A DNA stretch of 64,000 nucleotides from JAFGJQ01 sp052034525. Lineage in GTDB: Bacteria; Planctomycetota; Phycisphaerae; UBA1845. Below the pieces are notes generated by a model that saw only the letters and a list, made by a program, of their open reading frames with translations, was not told the origin of the DNA and did not search any database. The position numbers and the translations under genes are program-made. The stretch lies in the NCBI GenBank assembly GCA_052034525.1, contig JBPOIK010000053.1, forward strand, positions 40,548 to 104,547. The letters are read 5' to 3'. Shown one piece after another: positions 7,843-16,776 of the stretch (the first letter of the stretch is position 1; the number at the start of each line of letters is the position of its first letter).

Positions 7843-9498
7843 CTATTTCGGCTTGGGCACGTGGCTCTTCAACATGCGGAAGCTCGCGTACTGTTTGGAG
7901 TTGGCGTACTTGATGGGCAGGCCCGGTTTCACTCCCGCCGCCTCGGCCGTGTAGATCACCATGTGGTAGACGTACACGAGTTCCGGGTCGGCCTTGCCCT
8001 CGAACGCCACCAGGATGTCCAGTGAGTACTGGGTCGGCTCCTGGGTCAGCGGAGCGCGCTTCCAGATTTCCCAGTCTTTGCCCTCCACGCACGCGGCGTA
8101 GGGGATGTGCTCATCGTCGTATTCCCGGGCGCTCCATTTCGGATGTTCCCTCAGATACTCCAGGGCGGCGGCCGCGATCTCGTCGGGCTTGCCCGCGCCG
8201 GCGTAGTCCTTGTTGTGGCCGGGCCAGGTAAGCTTCTCGAGCACTTCCTTCCACAGCGGCAGGGCCGCGGCCGCGGCCGCCTCCGCCTTGCGGATGGATT
8301 CCTCGTATTTGCCGTCCGGATTCCACAGTTGGGCGAGCTTGTAGTACTTGACGGCGCTTTCCGCCCGGACGTATTTCAGCTCCAGTTTTTCCTTGTTGTC
8401 GACGGGGATGCGGTCTGACACCTGCAGAGCGTCCTTGGCCCAGCCTTCCGCCCACTCCGCGATCTGGCGCTCGTGCTGGGCCAGGTCAATGCCGTACGCC
8501 ACGTTGGCGGCCACGGCGGGCGGCATCTGCACGTCTTCCAGATTGGGCACCTGCTCGAACGCCGTGTACACCTTCATGTTCGTGTCGCCGTAGCGCTCGC
8601 GGAACCGGGTCCGGACGGGTTCGAACCGCGCCTTCCAGTCTTGCCAGTTCTGGTGAATCACGACCCCGTTTTTCTTGGCGTTGGATTCCGACAGGAAGCC
8701 GGCCTGGTATTCCTCGCACAGGGCGGCCAGGGCCCGCCAGTCTTCCTGGGCCTGGGCGATGTCGATGGCAACGCCGACCGGCTCGTCGGCCTTGGCTTGT
8801 TCTTCCGCTTTTTCCTTCAGGAACGCGGCCATGTCGGCCTTGACCTGCGCGAGCCGCTGGGGCTGGGCGTCGATGTACGCCTGCGCCTCGTCGAAGTCCG
8901 GATGGGACTCCACGCCTTTCTCCGCCGCCACCTGGCGGACTTTCTTGAGGGCCGCCTCCAGGGCCGGCAATTGTTTTTCGATGTCGGCGAAGTGCGCCTC
9001 CAGGGGTTTGGAGAGTTCCACGGTCTTGGAGTTCTCGATCATACGATACGAGCTTTCGATGCCGCGCTGCGCATTCTGAAACTCCTTCATCGCCTCCCGC
9101 ACCGGGTAGGGCAACGCCGCCGGCGAATTGGATTTCGGCTTGCCCGAGGCGCCCGGCGTCGAGCCGGATGCAGGCGCCCCCGCGCCCGTCCGCCGCGCCA
9201 GGTCTTTCTGGAGTTTCTCGTATTTGTCCCGCAGGGGCTTGAGATCCTTATGTTCAGCGTCCGCCTCCTCGATCTTTTTCAGGAGCGCGTCCGCCGTCTT
9301 GAGCTGCTCGGCGGCCTCATCGGTTTTGCTGCTGAACATCGCGCGCTCCGCCGCGCGCAGCGCCTTGTCGGCCTCCTTCGCCCAGTCATTCACTTCTGCG
9401 GCCCTTGCCGGACCGGCAGCCCAGCCGGCCAGCAACGCCGCCAGAACCACCGCCATCACCGGTCGAATGATCGTTCGAGCCACTCTCTCGATCGACAT
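7843..9498 (-). CDS. Secreted coiled-coil protein of unknown function
   Basis: 551 residues from the ATG at 9498, which follows GAAAGG by 7 bases. A longer frame runs upstream, but only this start gives a signal peptide (MSIERVARTI, hydrophobic core AVVLAALLAGWA, cleavage near ARA-AEV). Residues 35-90 are Ala/Glu/Lys-rich and predicted helical. A Pro/Ser/Gly linker then leads to several long amphipathic helices (for example RQVAAEKGVESHPDFDEAQA). The C-terminal third is less repetitive and has a TPR-like section (AVKYYKLAQLWNPDGKYEES). I recognise no catalytic motif. It probably acts in the periplasm or at the surface. A weak promoter candidate (TTGACG, 15 bases, TATACG) lies at 9618-9644. 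Confidence 0.75.
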   Translation of the reverse strand: MSIERVARTIIRPVMAVVLAALLAGWAAGPARAAEVNDWAKEADKALRAAERAMFSSKTDEAAEQLKTADALLKKIEEADAEHKDLKPLRDKYEKLQKDLARRTGAGAPASGSTPGASGKPKSNSPAALPYPVREAMKEFQNAQRGIESSYRMIENSKTVELSKPLEAHFADIEKQLPALEAALKKVRQVAAEKGVESHPDFDEAQAYIDAQPQRLAQVKADMAAFLKEKAEEQAKADEPVGVAIDIAQAQEDWRALAALCEEYQAGFLSESNAKKNGVVIHQNWQDWKARFEPVRTRFRERYGDTNMKVYTAFEQVPNLEDVQMPPAVAANVAYGIDLAQHERQIAEWAEGWAKDALQVSDRIPVDNKEKLELKYVRAESAVKYYKLAQLWNPDGKYEESIRKAEAAAAAALPLWKEVLEKLTWPGHNKDYAGAGKPDEIAAAALEYLREHPKWSAREYDDEHIPYAACVEGKDWEIWKRAPLTQEPTQYSLDILVAFEGKADPELVYVYHMVIYTAEAAGVKPGLPIKYANSKQYASFRMLKSHVPKPK

Positions 9499-9857
9499 GG
9501 CAACCCTTTCTTCTTTCTTGCAGAACGCGCGCAACTCCGTCCTCTTTCCAGTCGAACCTGACGCCGACCGGTCGGGTCTTCCGAGACCACGCGGGGCCGG
9601 AACAGACAGAGCTTCACCGTATACCACCGGGTAGATCGCGTCAACCGGCGCGGAGTCGTGAGGGGCTTGTCGAAAACCGACACCACAGAACGTTCCGCAC
9701 CATGCAACGCCCCGCGTCTCCGAAGTGTCCATCCTGCCGCATCACAGACGATTCCAATCGCCCGCATGCCACGGCGCTGCCGCGCGGGATGTTCTGTCGC
9801 AAGAACGCGACGGGAGATCGAGGATGGTCAGTGCGGAGATGATGCTCCCGGCCACTC
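9499..9857. other. Intergenic stretch upstream of the coiled-coil gene
   Basis: About 360 bases between two minus-strand genes. Apart from the possible promoter at 9618-9644 (minus strand; TTGACG and TATACG with a short 15-base spacer) I see nothing in it. Confidence 0.5.
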
Positions 9858-10697
9858 TCATTGCGGGCGGGCGCGGGCCCTGGCTTCGGACAGGCGCTGC
9901 TGCGTGTCCTGCACTTCCTCCAGAACCTTGGAATACGGACGGACAAACTCGGTGTGCCCGTCGGCGTAGAAAACATTGCCTCCTTCGCCCTTGTGGTTGT
10001 CCCGCTCGTAGACAAGCACCCAGTTGGGGCCCTCAATCTCGTCGACCAGGGCCTGGACCATTCCCGGGACGAGAACGTAACAGGCATAGGGGTCTGCCGA
10101 CACGTCCTGCAGCGTCTTGCTGGACGATGGGCAGATCAGATGCTTCGGACTCATTTCTCCCGTGTCCATGAGCACCTGAAACGCATTGTCCGGCATGGCC
10201 TTATGCTCGCGTATGTAGATTTGCATACTCGTTCCGATGCATTTCAGGTTGAAAGCGCAGGTGATCCGCTTGGACCTCTCCCCTGCCCGGGAGAATGACG
10301 GAAAGAGAATGGCGATTACCACCAGAGGGATCATCACCAGGCCGATCGCCCCGGTGCAGATCCCCGCGATGGCCCGACGGCGCCCGCCGTACATCAACGG
10401 CTGGTCGTTGGTCCGCACCAGGGCGATGATTCCCAGCACCAGGCCGACAAGGGCCACCGGGAAAAAGCACGTCACCAAGCCCACGAGGCCGCACACCAGG
10501 GCGGCGGTGGCCATGCCCGTGCGGATCGGCAGGCCCGCACCGCCCGGGTGTGGAACCGGTCCCGGTACGATCGGCGGCGCGGAGGGCCCCGATACCGTCA
10601 CCACCGCTTCACAGAACGGGCAGCGCACCGGCTGACCCGGTTCCTGATCCGATTCAATCATTCGACCACACGAGGAACATGGAAATTGCTGCGCCAT
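9858..10697 (-). CDS. Zinc-ribbon / DUF4190-like membrane protein with H-X-DG motif
   Basis: 279 residues from the ATG at 10697 (MAQQFPCSSCGRMIES). An N-terminal zinc ribbon has CSSC ... CPFC. A Pro-rich linker then leads to two or three membrane segments (ALVCGLVGLVTCFFPVALV, AIAGICTGAIGLVMIPLVV) of the DUF4190 kind. The C-terminal half resembles the planctomycetal pseudopilin tail: ITCAFNLKCIGTSMQIY is like the usual C..NL..IG.A...Y, and NVFYADGHTEFV is the DG motif. The spacing from His to DG is ten residues here instead of the usual nine. The head is cytoplasmic and the tail probably periplasmic. The role is unknown. The alternative start six codons upstream lacks the good context. Confidence 0.75.
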   Translation of the reverse strand: MAQQFPCSSCGRMIESDQEPGQPVRCPFCEAVVTVSGPSAPPIVPGPVPHPGGAGLPIRTGMATAALVCGLVGLVTCFFPVALVGLVLGIIALVRTNDQPLMYGGRRRAIAGICTGAIGLVMIPLVVIAILFPSFSRAGERSKRITCAFNLKCIGTSMQIYIREHKAMPDNAFQVLMDTGEMSPKHLICPSSSKTLQDVSADPYACYVLVPGMVQALVDEIEGPNWVLVYERDNHKGEGGNVFYADGHTEFVRPYSKVLEEVQDTQQRLSEARARARPQ

Positions 10698-10989
10698 GAA
10701 CGTTCCTTTCAACAACGGCGATATGAACCCGCGTAAACGATTGCCCGGCGGTCACCCGTACCACCCGCCCGCCCGGGTGCGTCCTGAATATCACCGGCCG
10801 CGCGGCACAAATCAAGGATGAACCGTCAACCATGTCAACGCGGTCGGCGCGAGCGACGCCGACCATGCGCGGGCCGCGCTGACATCGAACCGCACCGCGG
10901 CGGATCGCCATCAATCCGACTCACGAAACCGAGGGGCTCTGAGGGCCGACGCTGCGAATTTCGACGGATGGGGCAGACACTTCCGGGAG

Positions 10990-11871
10990 TCACCTGCGAG
11001 CGTCCACCGCAGCCCGGATCGCCGCGATGTGCGCCGGCGTCGTTCCGCAGCAGCCGCCGATGATGGTTGTCCCCGCGTCCAGCAGGGCTGCAACCTGATC
11101 GGCCATGTCCTGCGGTGTCTCCCGAAACACTGTCCGGCCGTCCACCAGCTCCGGCATGCCGGCGTTGGCGTGAATGAGGATCGGGCGGTCGGTGAACCGG
11201 CGGAATTCACGGGCAATGTCCACCATGTTGCGGATGCCGTTGCCGCAGTTGGAGCCGACCACGTCCGCGCCGGCCCGGACCAGGGCCGAGGCCGCCTGCT
11301 CCGGTCCGATCCCCATCATGGTGCGGTAGCCGACCGGGGTTCTGTCGAACGTCATCGTCGCGATGACCTCGACGGCGGGGTCCAGCCGCTTGGCGGCCCG
11401 GATGGCGCAGACGGCTTCCTCCTCCGCCGTCATCGTTTCGACGCAGATCACGCGCAGGCCGGCGCCGATCATTGCGGCGATCTGTTCGGTGAACATTGCT
11501 TCCAGGTCCGACTCCGACAGCGTTCCCAGCGGTTCGACAAACTCGCCCGTGGGTCCGATGGAGCCGGCGATGATGGCCCCGGGCGCGGCTTCCAGGCTCA
11601 GCCGTGCGCCGGCCGCGTTCAGCTCCGCGACGCGGTCACCCAGCCCGCGTTTGCTCAGTTTCGCCCGGGAGCCGCCGAATGTGTTGGTCAGCACCAGGTC
11701 GCTGCCCGCGGCGGCGTAGGCGGCCGCCACGGCCCGTACCACGTCCGGGTGGGTCACGTTCCATTCTTCCGGGCACTCGCGAGCGGTCAGGCCCCTGGCC
11801 TGGAGCATGGTGCCCCACGCGCCGTCGGAAACCAGAACCCCTCTCTCGGCCAATCGCTGCAACAGGCTCAT
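10990..11871 (-). CDS. Homocysteine S-methyltransferase family protein
   Basis: 293 residues forming one Zn-dependent TIM-barrel, like the homocysteine domain of MetH or the stand-alone MmuM/BHMT enzymes. The start has VSDGAWGTMLQARG and LVLTNTFGGSR. The three zinc ligands are Cys209 (GSNCGNG) and Cys274-Cys275 (GGCCGTTP). It would methylate homocysteine to methionine; the donor (S-methylmethionine, betaine or a corrinoid partner) cannot be told. There are no B12 or folate domains, so a split MetH is possible with partners elsewhere. The ATG at 11871 follows GGAGAG. It is divergent from purE. Confidence 0.88.
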   Translation of the reverse strand: MSLLQRLAERGVLVSDGAWGTMLQARGLTARECPEEWNVTHPDVVRAVAAAYAAAGSDLVLTNTFGGSRAKLSKRGLGDRVAELNAAGARLSLEAAPGAIIAGSIGPTGEFVEPLGTLSESDLEAMFTEQIAAMIGAGLRVICVETMTAEEEAVCAIRAAKRLDPAVEVIATMTFDRTPVGYRTMMGIGPEQAASALVRAGADVVGSNCGNGIRNMVDIAREFRRFTDRPILIHANAGMPELVDGRTVFRETPQDMADQVAALLDAGTTIIGGCCGTTPAHIAAIRAAVDARR

Positions 11872-12079
11872 ACGACGCTCTCCGTGAATCCACGCGCCGA
11901 GCAGGCTGCGCGGCTCTCATCTTAGCCATGCACCGGCCAATTCCCATCGGACGGGCGATTCGGGAGCGCGCCGGTCCGTGCGGCCAGCCGGCCCCTTGCC
12001 GTGACCGGAGAGGCCGGGTAGGAAACCACGTGGAAACCGTAACCGGAACCCAGGGCCTTGCCGGAAGGACGCGAAAGAC

Positions 12080-12574
12080 ATGGCCGAGACTGTTGACGTT
12101 GGAATTCTCATGGGCAGTCGTAACGACTGGGAGGCCATGCGGGCGGCGGCGGACGTGCTGGCCGAGTTCGGCGTGCCGCACGAGGTACGGGTGATCTCGG
12201 CGCATCGCACCCCGGACGCGGCGGCCGCGTATGCCGGGTCCGCCGAATCCCGCGGGCTCAAGGCGATTATCGCGGGTGCCGGCATGGCCGCCCACCTGGC
12301 CGGTGTGCTGGCGGCCCAGACGCCGGTGCCGGTGCTCGGCGTGCCGATGCAGTCCAAAGCGTTGCAGGGGCTGGATTCGCTTCTGTCCACCGTGCAGATG
12401 CCTATGGGGGTGCCGGTGGCCACGTTTGCCATCGGCTCGGCCGGGGCCGCCAACGCCGCCCTGTTCGCGGTGGCCATGCTGGCCAACGACCGCCCCGAGC
12501 TGCGGAAGAAGCTCATCGCGTTTCGCCAGCGCCAGACGCAGGAAGCCCTGGACAAGTCCGACCCGCGGGCTTGA
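12080..12574 (+). CDS. purE: PurE, N5-carboxyaminoimidazole ribonucleotide mutase
   Basis: 164 residues. It converts N5-CAIR to 4-carboxyaminoimidazole ribonucleotide in purine synthesis. Visible motifs are MGSRNDWEAM (family MGS.SDW, with Asn for the usual Ser), VISAHRTPDAA, IAGAGMAAHLAG and GVPMQSKALQGLDSLLS. The class I AHRTP segment supports the bacterial mutase rather than an AIR carboxylase. No purK is adjacent. The last codons and the TGA stop fall inside a 109-base block that is homologous to the antisense of the neighbouring flotillin gene's 3' end (12563-12671), so the extreme C-terminus (PRA) may be a late replacement. Confidence 0.95.
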   Translation: MAETVDVGILMGSRNDWEAMRAAADVLAEFGVPHEVRVISAHRTPDAAAAYAGSAESRGLKAIIAGAGMAAHLAGVLAAQTPVPVLGVPMQSKALQGLDSLLSTVQMPMGVPVATFAIGSAGAANAALFAVAMLANDRPELRKKLIAFRQRQTQEALDKSDPRA

Positions 12575-12671
12575 CGGCCTCGGCTTTGACCTCGAGCATC
12601 CCAGCCGCCTTCGGTTTGATCACACGACAGACCGTGTTCTCGATCCGCTTCGGATCGACCCGCTGGCCGGT
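12563..12671 (-). pseudogene. Decayed duplicate of the flotillin C-terminal coding segment
   Basis: Read on the minus strand, these bases encode TGQRVDPKRIENTVCRVI followed by EVKAEAVKPA. This matches the flotillin tail TGQRIDPDLIENTVRGVI ... VTAETVKPAA encoded at 12879-12987. The two 109-base blocks line up without gaps and share long exact runs (15 bases at one end, GACCGTGTTCTCGATC inside). It has no start or ribosome site and lies beyond the stop of the intact gene, so it is a remnant. Its left end contains the stop codon of purE. Confidence 0.8.
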
Positions 12672-12795
12672 CCGGCGTGGCGACGCAGCGACCGCCGATA
12701 GGAATCGGCGTCCGCGCCCGGATCCGTGCCACGCAGACAACAACGGCGCCGGACATCACGCCCGGCGCCGCTTGGGTTCCGTTCTTGTGTCGAGC

Positions 12796-14811
12796 TCAGG
12801 CGTCGTTGCCCGGCCTGGAGTCGGGCGAGGAACGGCCGGCCGACGAGTCCTTGCCGGTGGGCGCTTTCCCCCGCGATGCCGCGGGCTTGACGGTCTCGGC
12901 GGTGACCTGGGTGGCCTCGGCCAGTTTTCGCTCGATGACGCCGCGGACCGTGTTCTCGATCAGGTCCGGGTCGATCCGCTGGCCGGTGAACCGTTCGAGA
13001 ATGCCGGACAGCGCTTCGCCGGTCCCGCTGAGGAACCGTGCGGCCGTCTCCCTGGCTTCCGGCGGCAGGGAGGCTCGCAGGCCGTTGAACGACTGGCCCC
13101 AACCGGCGGCGGTCATGAACCGGGAGGTCATGTTGGACAGCATGGTCGGGTCGCCGAAAATCTGCATGTTCGCCTGGGAGAGCATCTGTCCGATGGCCTG
13201 GGCGAACGCTTTCTGGATTTCGGTGCCGGCCTGGATCTCCAGCTTCTGCACCTCGAACTTCAGGGCGGCCTCGCTGAACTCCTGCTTGTTCTGAAGGGCC
13301 TGCCGCTCCACCTCGACGCGGGCGCTTTCCACCTCGACGCGTTCGCGGTCAACCGTGACCGGCACCATTTGCTCGGCCTGAGCGCCCTCGGCCCGTTTTT
13401 TGGCAGCCTCGGCCTCGGCGGTGGCGAGCACCATCTTGGCCTCTTTCTGCATCTGGGCCGCTTCCAGTTCCCCTTTGGCGACCTTGGCCAGCTCGTATGC
13501 CTTGATGTCGGCGTTGGTCTGATCGAGATACTTCTGGATATCGACCTCCTGTTTCTCCTTGATCATCTTCTGGGCCGCCGCGCGCTCCGCCGCGGTGGTC
13601 ACCTTGATGGTTTCGATCCGCTGCGTCTCCTCTTCCCGCTTGGCTTCGGCGGCCCGGGTCTGGGCCTCGGCCACGGCCCGCTCGGTCTCCCGCTTGGCGA
13701 CCTCGATCTCCTTGAGCCGCTGGGCCACTTCGACGGCCTGGGTCTTGCGCACCTCCGATTCCTGAACCGTGCGATCCGCCTCGACGGCCGCCGACTGGAC
13801 CTCGCGCTGCCGGATCACGTCGGCGACCTGGACTGTCTGCTCCTTGGCGATTTCGGCCTTTTTCACCGCCTCGTCCTTGAGCACCGCCGCCAGTTCCACC
13901 TCCCGCCGCTGCTGGATCTGGTATTCCTCGCGCTCGCGCAACTTGGCGGCCTGGATGTTGGCCACCTCCGTGATCTGCTCCGCCTCCGCCTGGGCCTGGT
14001 CCTTCTCCAGATCGAGCACCTCCTTGCGGGTCTGGACGTTCTTGGCCTTGATCGCCCGCTCCGCGTCCCGGTCGATGCGGTTGCGCTCCACGTTCTGGGA
14101 CTGGGTGATCTCCGTGATTTTGCGCAGGCCCTGGGCGTCGAACACGTTGCGCGGGTTGAGGTTTTCCGACGGCGTCTGGTCCAGCATGCTGATGGTGACG
14201 GTCTCGAGCGTCAGCCCGTTCTGGCGCAGGTCCGCGGCCAGGTTCTCCTGGACCGCCGAGGCGAACTCGTCGCGCTTGAGCTGCAACTCCATCAGGTCTT
14301 TGGTGGCCGCGACCGCCCGCAAGGCGGAGATGAGCTTCTCGCCCACCAGCTCCTTCACCGCCTCGGCGCGGACGCTTCGCTGGCCCAGCGACCGGGCGGC
14401 GGCGAGAATGTCTTCCGCGTTCGGCTGTACGCGGATGTAGAACTCGCTGTTGATGTCCACCCGCAGGTTGTCCTTGGTGATCAAGGCGTCCGCGCCGACC
14501 CGCTTGACGTCCAGCCGCATGGTCTCCAGCGAGACCTCCACCAGCTTGTGCAGCATGGGCACGACGAAGCCGCCCTTGTCCAGGATGACTCGGACACCCA
14601 CTCCGCCCGTGCGGACGAAGGCCTGGTTCGCCGAGGTCCGACGGTAAAGCTTGGCGATGGCGGAAATCAGCCCGATCAGAAACAGGATGAGCAGCCCGGT
14701 CAGCACGGAGATGCCCATCTGCATCGAAGTCAGGTGGAGTTGTTCACCCACCAGCAGCGGGCCGAGGAGCAGGATCAGGCCGAGCAGCAACGCACCGATG
14801 AGTAGTGTCAT
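12796..14811 (-). CDS. Flotillin-like SPFH membrane scaffold protein (YqiK type)
   Basis: 671 residues from the ATG at 14811, which follows AAAGGGGG. Two hydrophobic segments at the N-terminus (LLIGALLLGLILLLG and GISVLTGLLILFLIGLI) are followed by an SPFH/band-7 domain (FVRTGGVGVRVILDKGGFVVP ... VDINSEFYIRV). A long Ala/Glu/Lys coiled coil of about 250 residues contains AEAE-type repeats, and the C-terminal section ends in GQRIDPDLIENTVRG and a Ser/Gly/Pro tail. Flotillins oligomerise in the membrane and organise lipid domains. The gene directly upstream (14850-15599) is a YqiJ-like OB-fold membrane protein, the known partner type. Spacing is 38 bases, so an operon is likely. Confidence 0.9.
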   Translation of the reverse strand: MTLLIGALLLGLILLLGPLLVGEQLHLTSMQMGISVLTGLLILFLIGLISAIAKLYRRTSANQAFVRTGGVGVRVILDKGGFVVPMLHKLVEVSLETMRLDVKRVGADALITKDNLRVDINSEFYIRVQPNAEDILAAARSLGQRSVRAEAVKELVGEKLISALRAVAATKDLMELQLKRDEFASAVQENLAADLRQNGLTLETVTISMLDQTPSENLNPRNVFDAQGLRKITEITQSQNVERNRIDRDAERAIKAKNVQTRKEVLDLEKDQAQAEAEQITEVANIQAAKLREREEYQIQQRREVELAAVLKDEAVKKAEIAKEQTVQVADVIRQREVQSAAVEADRTVQESEVRKTQAVEVAQRLKEIEVAKRETERAVAEAQTRAAEAKREEETQRIETIKVTTAAERAAAQKMIKEKQEVDIQKYLDQTNADIKAYELAKVAKGELEAAQMQKEAKMVLATAEAEAAKKRAEGAQAEQMVPVTVDRERVEVESARVEVERQALQNKQEFSEAALKFEVQKLEIQAGTEIQKAFAQAIGQMLSQANMQIFGDPTMLSNMTSRFMTAAGWGQSFNGLRASLPPEARETAARFLSGTGEALSGILERFTGQRIDPDLIENTVRGVIERKLAEATQVTAETVKPAASRGKAPTGKDSSAGRSSPDSRPGNDA

Positions 14812-14849
14812 GACTATTTCCCCCTTTCTTTCCGGAGTCCGCGCGTATG

Positions 14850-15599
14850 TCACTCGCCCTTGCCGGCCGCGGCGCGGTCGGCGGCGACGTAGTACAACCG
14901 GTCCTTCGCCACGTATTTGACGACGACGACGCTTCTGCCCTTGGGCACCGACGGAATCCCGGGCGCCACGCGGCAGCGAATCTGGTGCCGGGTGCCCGTG
15001 CGGTCGGTCACCTGCGCCCGGCCGGCGGTTTCCGTCACCGGCAGCCCGACGATGCCCCGCAGACCCACAAGCTGATGCGGCGCGGTGCCCGACACACCCC
15101 GGGTCGGCATGATACGGGCCAGAATGCCGCTCACCAGCCGCATGGAGGCCAGGCCGGCCGCCAGGCCTCCCGGCAGACTGACGGCCAGCGACGACACCGC
15201 CTCGGCGCTGCCGGGCGTCAGCCAGAGGTTCACCAGCCAGCCGATGCCGCCGAAGGCGTAGAAGAACGCCAGCAGCAGAATCGAGAGCGGGATCCGGCCG
15301 ATCCCGAAGAAGTACAGAATGGCGCTGAGCGAGAAGCCTGCCGCGGCCGCCACCTCGGGACCGTGATCCGCCTGAGCCTCGACGTCGTGGTCCATGTCGT
15401 GGCTGGCGTCCAGATCCACGTCGGCGTCGTGATCGACATCCAGGCCCGCATCCGTTTCGACGTCGCCGTCGGCGTTGCCCAGGCCCAGCACGCTGAGGAC
15501 CGTGAACAGGGCGGCCAGAAGCAACCCGGCCAGGAACGGCAGATCGGTTCCGCTGACCAGGGCTGACACCGAGCTGACCAGAAGTATCGCGGACATCAT
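14850..15599 (-). CDS. YqiJ-like (DUF1449/OB-fold) membrane protein, flotillin partner
   Basis: 249 residues. The start is ATG 15599 or the adjacent ATG 15596, both after GAGGGA. N-terminal hydrophobic segments (ALFTVLSVLGLG and others) are split by a strikingly acidic stretch of Asp/His/Val repeats (residues about 40-75, e.g. DVDHDADVDLDASHDMDHD). Two more membrane segments (LYFFGIGRIPLSILLLAFFYAF) follow. The C-terminal soluble part (GLRGIVGLPVTETAGRAQVTD ... VVVVKYVAKDRLYYVAAD) is an OB fold as in NfeD/YqiJ proteins. In E. coli yqiJ sits next to yqiK, the same pairing seen here. The Asp/His segment could bind divalent cations; that is inference. Confidence 0.85.
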   Translation of the reverse strand: MMSAILLVSSVSALVSGTDLPFLAGLLLAALFTVLSVLGLGNADGDVETDAGLDVDHDADVDLDASHDMDHDVEAQADHGPEVAAAAGFSLSAILYFFGIGRIPLSILLLAFFYAFGGIGWLVNLWLTPGSAEAVSSLAVSLPGGLAAGLASMRLVSGILARIMPTRGVSGTAPHQLVGLRGIVGLPVTETAGRAQVTDRTGTRHQIRCRVAPGIPSVPKGRSVVVVKYVAKDRLYYVAADRAAAGKGE

Positions 15600-15829
15600 C
15601 CGTCCCTCACTGGCGTCCGCGCGACCCGCCCGTTGCTCGCGGTCCGGTCCGGCTGCCGACCTCACCGAGGCGAAGCGCGTTCGCGCCGGCGCGTTCCACT
15701 TCCAGACAGAACGTACTACAGGGCCGTCCCAGCAGCAATTATCGCAAACCCGGCGGTTTATAATCCGGTGAGCCGGTTCCTCGCCCGCCCGGGATTGCGT
15801 CCGGGCCGCATCCGCCGCGTTTTTGTCGC

Positions 15830-16750
15830 TTGACACCGCCGCCGCGCACGCGTCAGCCGCCTCCGGGTTCGCGGTTGCGGCCGAGCTGGAAAGGGGCCTA
15901 CGTCTACCTCGCAGAAGGTCTCGCCGGAGCGCTCGTTCTGCACGTGCGGGCGACGATGCCGTGGCTGTTCTCCGGCCTGTTCACCCAGTACTGGCCGCTG
16001 GTCATCATGGCTGTGGCGTTTCCGGCCGTGGCGGCGGGGGAAATCTGCGATCGACGGGGATTGCAGGGTCTGGCACAGCCGCTCAGTCGCACGGGCATGT
16101 TTTTGTCGGCGCTCAGCATACTCGATCTGCTTCTCGCCTCGTCGCGGGTGCACTTCTCGGTTGTGCTCATGACGACGGGCGTGCTGTACGCGGTGCTCGC
16201 CGGGCTGCGAAAGTCGTTCCGGCTGGGCCTGCTCGCCGCGCTGGCGCTCAATGGAAGCCTGTGGTACCTGCTGGCGCACAGCCCGGGCCTGGGTCTCAGC
16301 CGGCATCCCCAGTTGTGGTTCATTCCGCCGGCGCTGGCGATGCTGGTCGCGAGTCATCTGAACCGCGCGCGTTTGACCGCCGATCAGCGGAAGGCGGCGC
16401 ACTATGTCTGCGTCTTCGTCATTTATCTCTCCTCCACCGCCGACGTGTTTATCGTTGGCGTCGCGCAGGCCCCGTGGCTGCCGCTCGTGCTGGCGGGGCT
16501 GTCGCTGGCGGGAATCCTCGTCGGCTTCGTCTGGCGCATCCGGTCGTTCCTCTTCCTGGGGACGGGCTTTCTGTGCCTCTCGCTGCTGACGACGATCTGG
16601 CACGCCGCCGCCAATCTCGGCTGGACGTGGCTGTGGTACGTCTGCGGGATCGCCCTGGGCGTGGCGATCATCACCCTGTTCGCGCTGTTGGAGAAGAAAC
16701 GGAAGGAACTGGACGCCTGGGTCGACGAAATCCGGCAGTGGAGCGATTGA
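15830..16750 (+). CDS. Polytopic membrane protein, unknown
   Basis: Up to 306 residues from a TTG at 15830; there is no ATG or GTG upstream in frame before a stop, so the start is uncertain and an internal one is possible. About nine hydrophobic segments are visible, including YWPLVIMAVAFPAVAAGEI, LWFIPPALAMLVAS, LPLVLAGLSLAGILVGFVW and LWYVCGIALGVAIITLFALL. A charged cytoplasmic tail closes with EKKRKELDAWVDEIRQW. The WHAAANLGWTWLWY segment near the end recalls large DUF2339-like planctomycetal membrane proteins, but I cannot name the family. It is divergent from the YqiJ-like gene and converges on the small gene at 16777. Confidence 0.7.
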   Translation: MTPPPRTRQPPPGSRLRPSWKGAYVYLAEGLAGALVLHVRATMPWLFSGLFTQYWPLVIMAVAFPAVAAGEICDRRGLQGLAQPLSRTGMFLSALSILDLLLASSRVHFSVVLMTTGVLYAVLAGLRKSFRLGLLAALALNGSLWYLLAHSPGLGLSRHPQLWFIPPALAMLVASHLNRARLTADQRKAAHYVCVFVIYLSSTADVFIVGVAQAPWLPLVLAGLSLAGILVGFVWRIRSFLFLGTGFLCLSLLTTIWHAAANLGWTWLWYVCGIALGVAIITLFALLEKKRKELDAWVDEIRQWSD

Positions 16751-16776
16751 CCGGGCGCGGACGGGGGCCGGCCCAC

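Noticed and set aside
12571..14805. 744-codon Leu/Gly/Asp-rich frame on the plus strand
   Set aside because: Antisense of the flotillin coiled coil; its repetitive composition comes from the repeats of the true gene.
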